Below are positions 1 to 10,512 of a DNA stretch of 64,000 nucleotides, one piece after another. A program made the position numbers and the translations under genes. Position 1 is the stretch's first letter. Each line of letters starts with the position of its first letter. The notes under the pieces were generated by a model. The model did not search any database and had not been told where the DNA came from. It saw only the letters and a program-made list of their open reading frames with translations. The DNA comes from Microbotryum silenes-acaulis. Lineage: Eukaryota > Basidiomycota > Microbotryomycetes > Microbotryales > Microbotryaceae. The DNA lies in the NCBI GenBank assembly GCA_003665825.1, contig QPFY01000004.1:806001-870000 (forward strand), read 5' to 3'.

Positions 1-1929
1 CGAGTTGTACAGCGGGACGGGCGCGAGACGAATGACGCCAGGCCTCCTCTCGTCGCCGAGCACACCCGCACTCCTCAGCCCGTCAAAGATGACGTCCATT
101 GCTTCGGGCGGACCGAAAAGGAGCGAGAGCTGCGCACCCCGTTGCTCTGGGTCGCTTGGGGTGATGAGGGTGAACTTGACTTGCTGGCGCTCCGTCGAAT
201 GAAGGCGCTCCATGCCGACGTAGTAAGGGCTCTGCTTCAGCAACGCCTCAAGGTAGCCCGTCAAAAGCAAGCTGCGGTGCCTCAGGACGGCCATGAACGA
301 CGCCGATCCCGCAGACGCCGACGAGCCAACGGACTGAAAGACTTGCAGCGAGCTGTAGAGCGAGATGACGTCGAGCACCGAGGGGTTTGACAACTGCCAG
401 CCCGCGGCGCCGGGATTCGGCGCAAAGACATTGGGCATCGCGAAGCGCGTCGAGGTATCGTGGCCCCACCATCCAGCAAGTCTGCACAGTCACAGTCACG
501 AGGAGACACAGCAAGTTCAGAGGGGCTGATCTCCGGTCTAAGAGAAGGACGGCGGACCGAAGGGCCGCTTACCGCTTCTTGTCGGCCCAGCGCTCATGGA
601 CGTAGAGGCCAGCGATACCACCCGGTCCTGCGTTGAGATACTTGTACGAGCACCAGGCGGCAAAGTCGACGCCCCAGTCATGTAGACGGATGGGGACGTT
701 GCCGACGGCGTGGGCGCAATCGAACGCGACGAGGCAGCCCTTAGGTGAGGAGATCGAGTTCAGTCTGCGCTACCGACGGTGCACATCACGACGGGGAACG
801 GCGCAAGGTACTAACCTTGGCATGACCGGCCCTGGTGATCGTTTCCATGTCGAACCACTGGCCCGAGTAGTACTGCACGGCGCCAAAGCAGATTATGGCG
901 ATCGAGTCGCCTTGCTCTTCGATCATGTGAAGAATGTCTTCGGTGCGGAGCGTGTACTCGCGGGGGCGCGGGTCCATCGGCAGCAGCGACGAAGGGGCGA
1001 GACCACGCATCTCGACTTGGGAAGCGAAAGCATACTGCATGTAATAAGTCGACAGACAGGCAACGTGAGCTTGTGGGCGAATCCATAGGCGGGGGTGCGC
1101 GAAAGGGGCCGGGACGTACCTGATCCGAGGGGAAAGCCTTGCCTTCGTACAGGATCTTGTGGCGATCCGAGGTCGGACGGTAAAAGGTCGTGAAAAGGAT
1201 GTGGATGTTGGAGGTGAGGGAACCCATGCAAGCGACCTCGGAGGGTTTGGCCCCTATCCCCAAAGATAGCAAGTAGCTTTCAGCCACCGTGGTCGAGCGA
1301 ACCTCGGAGAAATTGAAAAGTACGGGGCAAGGACTGACCCACGATCTCGGCCAAAATCGGGGTGACGATCTCGTCAATTTTGACCCAAGGACGTTCGTAG
1401 GGATGCTCGACGTGACCCAAAACACCCCTGTCGTACGCGGGACCGAATGAGAGCGCGGGAGGCGAGAGAAGACGAGGTGGGGTTGAGCAGGTGTGGGGGT
1501 GCGCACGGACGGACGGCGCAACGGGGTGGGGGGGGGGGGTCGTCAGCAGCAGCAGCGGCCTCGGACACAGCGCACGGTTCCAGACCAATCCGATGCGATA
1601 TGTACTCACTGTGACTTCCAGGCCTCGAGTTCCTCTTGTATCAACTTGGGTGTCGAGTTGGGCATAAGACCCAAGCTGTTGCCGGCGAGATAGACGCTTG
1701 GCTCCGAGTCTCGCGCCGAGCTCGAGACAGTGGCCTTGACCACACCCGGCGGACGCACGGTCGCAACCGAGGGAAAACTGAATTGATCCGAACGCGAGAC
1801 GGTCTCCTGCTGGTCGAGGTAGGCGGCAAACTTGGGCGAAGTGAGCGAGGATTCTCCCGAGGCGGCGAGGGCGGCGGCGAGACGATGCTGGACATCATCG
1901 TCCGCGTGGGGCTGCAACGAGTCCATCAT
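1..1929 (-). CDS. BNA5: Kynureninase, 3' end cut by window edge
   Basis: PLP enzyme that cleaves 3-hydroxykynurenine (and kynurenine) to 3-hydroxyanthranilate and alanine in de novo NAD synthesis; cytosolic. The start is the first of two adjacent ATGs (1929 and 1926). Exons read on the minus strand give [11 protein letters not shown] near residue 75, then [52 protein letters not shown], and [35 protein letters not shown] follows and contains the PLP-binding lysine. Introns use GTGAGT, GTCAGT, GTACGT and GTTAGT donors, and joining them restores one frame. The coding sequence runs off position 1 at a segment matching the family C-terminus ([11 protein letters not shown]), so only a short tail is missing. 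Family assignment is secure; exact splice points are inferred. Confidence 0.95.
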
Positions 1930-2471
1930 CGTCGATCACTTGGGAGCGTGCGGGCAAAGGCGACGAGCGTGAAGAGGGGAACGAGCTTTCAAGATCGGGG
2001 ACCTGGGATGTGACAGGTGAGAGGTGAGATGTGGGGAGGGTTAGGGGACCTAGGAAGAAGTGGCAGAGGCACGGTACAAAGGGTGGGGTGGGACGCAAAC
2101 AGATTCGGACGGGTCCGTTCGTCTCCGTTCGCCGCATGGCATCCTCTTCGGTCGAGTGATTATTAATTTTTCTAGCGCACCGCTTGCATCCGAGATTAGC
2201 ATAATGTCGCGATTGCGCCAGAGTACTAAGTTCCATCATCATTTTCGGGCTTTTTTCACCACACTCCCATCAGTACTAGACGACTTTCGCTCACTCCCCT
2301 CTCGGACAAGTTCACCTCAGAGCTAGCGCCGTCTGAAACGTGTTCATGCAAGGTATCCATTGGATCGGCCCCACATGGCGGTGTAGCGCTTTTCGATGAG
2401 CTGAGGTACCACTAATTGACTGTAGGGGTGCTCAGTAGTCCCTGTAAATGGATCTGCTGCTGTAATACGAG
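1930..2471. other. Intergenic, left flank of the hAT element
   Basis: Upstream region of the kynureninase gene up to the left end of the transposon. It contains no ORF that looks coding. The last eight bases (2464-2471, AATACGAG) are the left copy of the transposon target-site duplication. Confidence 0.6.
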
Positions 2472-3064
2472 CAGGGCTTCGCATTAGATCAGATAGATGC
2501 CTATCTATATCTACACCTCCTATAACTATCGTTCATCTATCTATATGGCCATAGATCATAGATAGACAGATACGCTTGGACGTAACTACGCAGATATCTA
2601 AAGCATCTGCCAGGAATACACATTGAGGAGACAGGTTGTCCATGGTCAGAGGGGTTCAAGCATATTCAAGAAGCATATCCGCTTAAGTTTCCAAGACCTT
2701 ATCAAGTCATTGGCTTGGCTCCGAACGGTGGCGGTGAGACAGAGGCCGCCCTCCCGGCTGCCCGTTGTGCCCTACTAGTTCGGTCGGCTTCTATCTCGGA
2801 AGCGAAGCAAAACATTGCCTATCTTGAAGGCATGAGGCTTGAGACCTGAGCTCCTGAAAGGAAATGGGCAAATGAGCCAGAAGATTTTGGAGTCCGCATA
2901 TTGCCACTGGTCGTCTGCCGGTTTCACTTCTCCCCTTTCTAGTACCTCCCCGTCTTCTCCCTCTCTAGCTCATAAATCCCCAAACTCCCCATCTTGCTAC
3001 AACATGGCTACTCCTACTGCCGCAGAAGATCTTGTCGCCACTAGTTGGGAAATGGGTATTCCCG

Positions 3065-3135
3065 GAACTGAGTGAGAGTCGAACTCAGGTTCACTCCATT
3101 AATCAGAGTTGCTCTGACCGCTGAGCTACTCAACC
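3065..3135 (-). pseudogene. tRNA-like sequence inside the hAT element
   Basis: Read on the minus strand it has a 7-bp acceptor stem (GGTTGAG/CTCAGTT, three wobble pairs) and T8-A9. A perfect D stem GCTC/GAGC follows, with a GG-containing loop, then an anticodon stem ACTCT/GGAGT with a 7-nt loop GATTAAT. The T loop is TTCGACT with only a 4-bp stem. Position 33 is A instead of U, the short T stem is abnormal, and flanking CCCG/CGGG bases extend the acceptor stem. By position the anticodon would be TTA, a UAA reader. These defects favour a tRNA-derived relic over a working tRNA. Confidence 0.4.
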
Positions 3136-3210
3136 AGCGGGAATAGGTCAAAGCCGCGGCGCACCCGAGTCAGGCCGGCGGCGGTTCTCGGAGCCACGGC
3201 GGGCGGACTG

Positions 3211-5933
3211 GTGCACGGCCACATTGACTTCTACTCCACTGTCTTCAGCACGGAGGCGGAAGCAAAAGTGTTCTACACCGAGCTTCGGTCTGCTGGCCCC
3301 GAAGACCGATTGCAAGCGAGGTGCGCCGACGTTGCTCGGGCCTTCCTTTTCTCCCGGACCTCGGGAAAGTGGGATCATTTCGATGTCGTCGTGTTTCAAT
3401 CGAATGGCAAATTGAAGATCCGAGCAACGTGCAAGACTCGTCCAGCCTCTCATTGCGAAACCGTTGACTTCGCACACCAACACGGCGTATCGAACTGGAA
3501 CAGGGGCATCAAACAATGCCTGGCATCCAGGGGGGAAGGGGCGAACACGGTTAGTTCGCTTGAAATAATGTTTGCAGGCTGTTACAGCAGGTCACTAAAG
3601 ATTTTTCTGGATTTTCATCAAGATGAAAAAGAAATTGAAATATCTGATTCAGAGAAGGACTGTCTTGTACTTTCAGAACGTGCAACCATTGCTTTCTGCT
3701 GCAATCTTCGACAATGCGTTGTTCATGTTATCCATCGTTCTTCACGTTGCAATCTCGAAGGAAGCGTTCACCCACGTAGACCCCCAACTTCAAACCTGGC
3801 TCGCCTACTCCTATCACGTCGCCAATGTGAATGCTATCCTCGGTAGTCCCGACACCGTCAAGAGGCTACTCGTTCATCTACATAGGGAGCTGTCGGTTCA
3901 ATTCGGCGAATTTCTTGTCAAGCGAAATCGCGGGATTCGTCTGGTTATCGATGGTTGGACCGCTCCCAACTGCATCAGTGTTCTCGGAGTCGTCGTAGTG
4001 TATGAACAAGATGGCGTCTTTCATCGTCACATACTCAAGTTCATCGAGTCGAAAGGTCGCCACGGCGGGAAAGAGCTCGCAGCGTCGCTTCATGAATGCG
4101 TCGAAGAGTTCAAGATCTCGCATCTCGTTCGGACCCTCGTGATGGACAACGCCTCGAACTGCAACAAGATGGCGGTGGAGTACAAGAACCTCAATGACTC
4201 GTGGTGGGGACCCGAGATGCGAGTTCGCTGCTTCGCCCACATTCTCCAGCTAGTGATGGACGCACTTTACGCTGCCTTTTCCATGGCCCCTGCTCGTCCG
4301 CCTACTCCTCGGGCGCGCAAGAACACGACTGGCAAGCATATATCTGCTTTCGACGGTCATCCCAACGTCGAAGATGATTCGGATGCTGAAGATCAGAGGA
4401 TCGACGACGAGATTGCTCAAGCTCTGTTCATTGCGACTGCCTCTGGTGACTACGACATTTCAGCATTGGAATTTACGGTGAACAATTCGAAGACTTGCTT
4501 GAGAGAGGCTTTGGATTGGGGCGAGTCGGTCGGCATCAAGATTCAACCCATCCTTCGACGAAAATGCATGACCATCATTCCTACGATCGCCGATTTTGCA
4601 CAACACGTTTCGGGACTGAGAGTCAAATCCTCCGACAAACACAGATGGCAGCAGTCGGTCGTTGCCACCGCCAAGGACCGACCCGATTCCAAGGCGACGG
4701 AGCTTTCCCGCAAAAACGAGACGCGTTGGAACTCTATTCACCTCTGCCTTCAGAACCATGTTCTGTTCTCGAGTGCCATCGAATACTATATGGCGCGCGA
4801 CGACACACCCTCGAACATCGTGGACAAACTGGATTCGCCCTTCCTGATGACGCACTTGATATCGTTAAAGAGCTCCTTGACATTGGCGAATACCTCAAGA
4901 CCCTGACGGTTCAGTTCCAAGATGCAACGCCTCGCACTTGGGATGTCATCGCCGAGTTCGAACGAGTTGAAGGCATGCTTGACAACAAGGCTCAAACCGC
5001 TTCTCCCATGGTGCACATCGCAGCCAAGTCCGCTTTGATTGTTCTGGGCAACTACTACTCGAAGGTTGGCGACGATTCGATTGCTGCATTTGGGTCGATG
5101 TTCTTTCATCCTCGTCACCATCTGCGATTCTTTCAGCGACCTGGAACTGCTTGGGCCGAAACCGATATCAATGAGAAGCAGAAGAAGCTCCATGAGATCT
5201 ACAAGAAGGTGTACCTTCCTCTCTATGAGGACATCCCCGAAGCTGGTCCTCCGTCCCCGATTGATTCCGATGCTTGCTCCGACCACGATTTGTATGGTGA
5301 TGAAGGAGGTGACACACAAGGCTCTCACAACTACTACGAGCCAGATGCCTTCCTCCAGTACTGGGCTAGGGGATGCGTCAAACTGAACAAGAACGACGCC
5401 TACAAGGGGTGCCCTATCAAGTATTGGGTGACACAACGTGCGATTCCAGGGCAGAAGGCTCTTGCCGAGATGGCAATTGACTTCATCACAATTCCACCAA
5501 CTGCGTGCGATGCGGAACGCGCTTTCTCCACCGGCCACCGGACGATCAACTATATGCAGCACAGCACCTCCGCCGAAGTTCTGAACGCCAAGATGTGTCT
5601 CGGTAGCTGGGCTAACCCGACCGCTCCTATCTTCGGGGGCACCCCCGAGGGCTTCGCTCGTCATGTCCGACCCATCATCGCAAGTGAGTTCAAATGAGAG
5701 GAGTCATGCTAGCCCCGGCTACTTGCAGCGACTGAGGACCCAATAATCTTTCTTGCAGGCAAGGTGCTCCATCGAAGCGTGTCGTGGCAAAGAAGAGTTC
5801 TTCGGCAGTCCACAAAGCGAATAAGCGGCAGCGCCACAACGTCACTGGAGAATCTTCGCGATCGACCTCGCTCTCGCAAAATTCGCCGATTGAGGAGCTG
5901 GAACTCTCAGACACGGACGAAGAATCGTCTTGA
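3211..5933 (+). pseudogene. hAT transposase gene with apparent frameshift
   Basis: Transposase of the surrounding element. The N-terminus has a BED-type zinc-finger-like stretch (KWDHF, then CKTRPASHC, then SNWNRGIKQC). An intron from a GTTAGT donor at 3550 to a TTTCAG acceptor at 3676 joins, in phase 0, to NVQPLLSAAIFDNALF. The catalytic core follows (VIDGWTAPN, LVMDNASNCNKM, RCFAHILQLVMD). The C-terminal hAT dimerisation region is ALAEMAIDFITIPPTACDAE then RAFSTGHRTINYMQ. Around 4838-4852 the frame changes by one base: IVDKLDSPF continues as DDALDIVKELLDIGEYLKT in the next frame. No plausible donor is visible there, so a single-base indel is likely. A GTGAGT donor at 5684 suggests a last intron leading to an acidic tail ending at 5933. 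Confidence 0.85.
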
Positions 5934-6434
5934 GCGCTACCCAAGTATGCAACAGAGTAAATCTTCGTTTCTCCCATGCACATAATAAACCCTCAACAAC
6001 ATATTTTCTCTCTGTTTCTCTGTTTCTGCCCCTTCATAGATTTTTCAACCGAGTCCTCTAGCTTTCCCTCATTTGCACTTGCTCTCCGTCGTCTGTCAAT
6101 AGAATACAAGGCACGGCTGCCATTCTGCCACTTCGTCGAGTTTTTCTGGCGGCAGCTGGAGAGATCTTGTCATGGCTGCAAAGGCCTTTTGTGTCGAGGA
6201 CAAGGGAACAAGGGTCCGCCCTGTCATATCTATACACGCACATCTATGCATGCCTCCACACATCTAGTCATCATCTATCAAGTGGCGTTTATCTACGTAG
6301 ATATCCACTAGATATCGATCTTTCATCTATCTGTTCTGCTGTAGATGACAGATCTATAGATAGCCCGAAAAAAGGCAAAATTATAGATAGATAAAAGATA
6401 TCTACGCGCATATCTGATCTAATGCGAAGCCCTG

Positions 6435-7352
6435 AATACGAGCCGGCGGCTTGGCTCATCGCCCGAGTCCGTTTCCAAACAAGTTCAAATGGGGACGATT
6501 TCGTATGCGTTTCAAATCGACGCGGGCATACGGTTTTGGGGTGGTCTTATTGCTATGTAGCACACGTTTGCCAGCAAGTGAAAGCTCTGGTCCCTTCCCA
6601 CTTCGGAGATGACTCGGAGGTTAAAGAGGTCACGTCTACTAATGATGGGAGTGTCACGGTTAAGTACTAACTTAATGCGTCGCCTTCGGCTACGAAGACG
6701 TCGAGCAAGGCTCTGCTTACACTGAGCTGTCACAAGCTTCCTACGGAATTGACCGTATTCACACATCTTGAGTGAAGAGATGTGCCGGCAAATTGAGCAT
6801 GCGGCATACGCGCGAGGCCGAGCCACAGAGATCACGTGACCGTCCACGACGTGCTACCGCCGAACCTGTCCTAACCTCCGATGAGATCGGCGCCGAGCCG
6901 TTCCAACTTCCCGAATCCTGGATTCCTGGGCGGTGATAAGGGTCGTCTCTTTGTAGACTAGCTGGAATTCAAATTCTCATTCTCATTCTAAGGGAAGCCT
7001 GCATAAACGGATGGGCCATATCTGTGGTCAAACACTATTCAAGGGCTTGCTGTCGGCCCCGCTGTTTCAACCTAATCGAATAGTAGCGGTCCGTGGTGAC
7101 TCTGGCGAGATACTGGCATACTACTGCCATGTCATCCGGGAGGAGTGGTAATATTCGTGCGCAAAAAGACGGGCCGACGGACAAAACCCGACAAGCGGGC
7201 GGGCGCGTTCGGCGCAACAGTACCCGCCTGACGGCCGACTTGCCTTCGCAAGCGGCGCGCGCATTAGTTGACCCAGGCGTGACTTCGCAACTCGACCTGT
7301 CGACTGGCGCTCATCGTCCGTCCATCCGTCAACGCGCGGCCACTCGATCACG
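6435..7352. other. Intergenic upstream of DBP4
   Basis: Begins with the right copy of the hAT target duplication (6435-6442). No coding pattern, RNA gene or clear repeat was recognised; it presumably holds the DBP4 promoter. Confidence 0.5.
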
Positions 7353-10322
7353 ATGTCGGCTCGACCCCAATCCGTGAACAACAAACACAACAAGCCCAAA
7401 AAGAATCCTCGCAAGCAGGCCGAAAGACAGGAACTGCAGCTGCTGCAGCAGCGCGTTGATGACTTTGTCGCACCGGACGAGCTGCAGCTCTTCGCCGAGT
7501 TGCCCCTGTCCTCTCCTACGCTGCAAGGCCTCAAGTGCGTCGCGACCACTACGCAAGCGAAGCGAAACCACACCGAAGCAAGTCAGTGTCGCTGACCCAG
7601 CTCTCGCGCTCGGATTCCCCCTGCACAGGTCGGCCTACTACAGCAAGATGACCGACATTCAGATCAAGGCGCTCCCGCTCGCACTCAAGGGGCTCGATGT
7701 CCTCGGAGCAGCACGGACGGGCAGTGGCAAGACGTTGGCGTTCCTCATCCCCGTCCTCGAGGTCCTGCTGAGAAAAAAGTGGGGTCCCAACGATGGCCTC
7801 GGCGCGCTCATCATCAGTCCGACCCGAGAACTGGTCAGTCTTATGAACTCCGCGATCGAGTCGCGACCCCTACTTGGGCGCTATTAGTGTGTATGCTGAC
7901 GGCTTCACTTCTTCCCCCTCCATATCGACCCCAGGCGGTGCAGATTTTTGACGTGATGCGCAAGATCGGCCACAAACACTCATTCTCGGCCGGGCTCGTC
8001 ATCGGCGGCAAGTCGCTCAAGGACGAGCAAGACAGGCTCTCGCGCATGAATATCCTCGTCGCGACTCCCGGTCGATTGCTTCAGCACATGGACCAGACCC
8101 TCGGCTTCGAGTGCGACCAACTTCAAATCCTGGTCCTCGACGAAGCCGACCGGATCCTCGACATGGGTTTCCAGGCCTCGCTCAACGCTATCGTAGCGAA
8201 TTTGCCGAAGCAGCGCCAGACCTTACTCTTTTCGGCGACACAAACCAAGAGCGTCAAAGACCTCGCGAGGCTTTCGCTCAAGGACCCGCAGTACGTCGCC
8301 GTTCGCGAAGGGATGGCGTCCGTCAAGGGCAAGGAAAAGGCCGAGGACGGGGCGGAGGACTTCAACTCTGCCCAGGCAACGCCCAAGAACCTCGAACAGC
8401 ACTACATGGTCGTCGAACTGAACGAAAAGATGGACGTACTGTGGTCGTTCATAAAGACGCATCTCTTCACTAAGACGATCGTGTTTCTTTCTAGTGGCAA
8501 ACAAGTGAGTCGAATTCTCCCACACCAGTCTCAGCCAAACTAGCTGACGAAGGTCTGAACATGCCCGAGCAGGTTCGCTTCGTCTATGAAAACTTTCGTC
8601 ACTTGCGACCAGGTGTACCGCTGCTGCACATGCACGGCAAGCAGAAACAGATGCAACGCCTCGATATCTACCAGCGCTTCATCTCGGCCAAACATTCGAT
8701 CTTGTTCGCGACCGACATCGCTGCGCGCGGTCTTGATTTCCCCTCGGTCGACTGGGTTGTGCAGGTCGACTGCCCCGAGGACGTCGAGACGTACATTCAC
8801 CGCGTCGGTCGAACGGCGAGATACGTGTCCAAAGGCAAGGCGCTCTTGTTTTTGTTACCGAGTGAAGAGGCGGGGATGGTGAAGCGGCTCGAAGCGAAAA
8901 AAGTCGACATTGGCAAGATCAAGGCCAACGCCGCGAAGCGACAGAGCGTGCAGAGCCAATTGCAAAACGCAGCGTTTCAGTTCCCCGAAATCAAATTTTT
9001 GGCACAACGAGTGAGCAGCGCCGCGGTGGGAGATGTCCCATGCACTACTGACATGGCGAAACGATTCTTCCCCCAGGCTTTCATCTCCTACGTGCGGTCC
9101 ATCTACCTGCAAAAGGACAAGACCATCTTCAATCTCGACGACCTGCCGCTCGAGGCGTTCGCGACCTCGCTCGGTCTCGCCGGTGCTCCCAGAATCAAAT
9201 TCGTCAGCAAGCAAGCAGCCTCGGTCAAGAAGAACGCGGTGCGACAGATCGAGGTTCTGAAGAAGGATGCGAGGATCAAGGTCGCAGGATCGGACCACGA
9301 GGACGACAGCGAAGAGGAGAGTGAGGGATCAGTTTCCAGATCAGGCTCCCATTCTGGGTCTGGCTCGGATGAGGATGAGATAAGTGGTGGCGAAAAGAGC
9401 GAGGCTGGAGACGATGAGCGTACCACAGCGAATGCACCAGACGCAAAAGTGAGTCTCGTTGATCCGAGCATGACGATCTACCTAGCTAAACATGCCCGTT
9501 GACGATCACGTGCAGGAAAAGAACGGCGGTGTCAAGACCAAGTACGATCGAATGTTTAGCCGCAAGAGTCAAACCATCCTGTCGGACCACTACTCCAAAC
9601 TTGTCGATCGATCTTCGGACGAAGAGGACGGGGGTGCGGGTCGAACAGCCCTCACTGGCGACCACGGTGCCGACGGTGGCGATGGCGATGACTTTATCAC
9701 GCTCAAACGTCGCAACCACACCATCGAAGAGGACCAACTCCCCGAGTGGCACTTCATTTCGAAACGCAAGCTCAAGATGGGGCAGTCGAAAAAGGCCATG
9801 CTGAGCAAGCACGGCAACCCGACCAAACTTGTCTTCGATGACGATGGCGAGGCCCGGCAAATCTACGCGCTCAAGGACGAGGAACACTTCAAGGCCGAGG
9901 GCGACGCCGCCGAGCAGCGAGCCAAGTTCGTCGAGGAGGAACGACAAAGGTTGGCCAAGGCCGATGTGCTGGACAAGGAGCGAGCTAAGGAGAAGCGACG
10001 GGAAAAGAAGAGGAAGCACAAGGACTACGATGGCGCGTACGAGGATGAGGGAGGCGTTGAGGTTGGCGACCTGTCCGACGCCGACGACGGCTACGTCTCG
10101 CCCGATTTCAACCTAATCGATCTCGGCACGAGCGAGGAAGAAGACGGTCCACTGTGGTATAAAGCCCAGGACCGCAAGACGGCAGAGACATCGGCGACGC
10201 CTGCACCAAGCGAGAAGAGGAATAAGCGTCAGCGCAGGACCGGACGCAGTGATGCTTCGGCAGCGGCGGAGCCGACGGTGGATCTGGAAGCGCTTGCTCT
10301 GCAAGCCTTGGGCGGAAAGTAG
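7353..10322 (+). CDS. DBP4: DEAD-box RNA helicase Dbp4/Hca4 (DDX10)
   Basis: ATP-dependent RNA helicase of the nucleolar small-subunit processome, needed to release U14 snoRNA from pre-rRNA. Six exons, 7353-7534, 7629-7833, 7935-8504, 8573-9010, 9077-9448 and 9516-10322, join in phase to 857 aa. Visible motifs in order: Q-motif region [11 protein letters not shown], Walker [41 protein letters not shown] in [24 protein letters not shown] and HRVGRTARY. The Dbp4-type C-terminal domain follows ([48 protein letters not shown]), then acidic and lysine-rich stretches typical of nucleolar proteins. Intron 4 is 66 nt, in frame and free of stops, so its retention would add 22 residues. The gene is convergent with the downstream permease, 190 bp away. 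Confidence 0.95.
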
Positions 10323-10512
10323 TAATTTGTATTCGCAATGGTCTATGCACCCCTTTGGTAATCGCCCGAGATACTTTTGGCTAATGTACGCGCTCACATT
10401 CCGCCTCTCCATGCTCTGCGACCATGGAGGCCAGACGTGTTCCGCTGGGCTCTCCTCTCGGCCGCCATTTCGGCACATGCGCCTGAAAGCACGACGAGTC
10501 ATGTATTACAGA

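Larger units (their letters stand above)
2472..6434 (+). mobile_element. Complete hAT DNA transposon with TIRs and TSD
   Basis: A 3963-bp element bounded by perfect 24-bp terminal inverted repeats at 2472-2495 and 6411-6434, both starting CAGGGCTTCGCATTAGATC. The leading CAGGG is the hAT signature. It is flanked by a perfect 8-bp direct repeat AATACGAG (2464-2471 and 6435-6442), the target-site duplication length expected for hAT. Subterminal regions (about 2496-2610 and 6290-6410) are full of GATA/TATC tetranucleotides, partly palindromic, and may be transposase-binding sites (inference). The interior holds a hAT transposase gene (3211-5933) and a tRNA-like segment (3065-3135). Intact ends suggest recent insertion, while the transposase has an apparent frameshift, so movement in trans is possible. 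Confidence 0.93.

Noticed and set aside
633..1088. Plus-strand ORF of 151 residues opposite kynureninase
   Set aside because: Overlaps conserved kynureninase exons on the other strand and spans two of its introns.
9486..10019. Minus-strand ORF of 177 residues opposite DBP4
   Set aside because: Leu/Val-rich antisense of the acidic DBP4 C-terminus.
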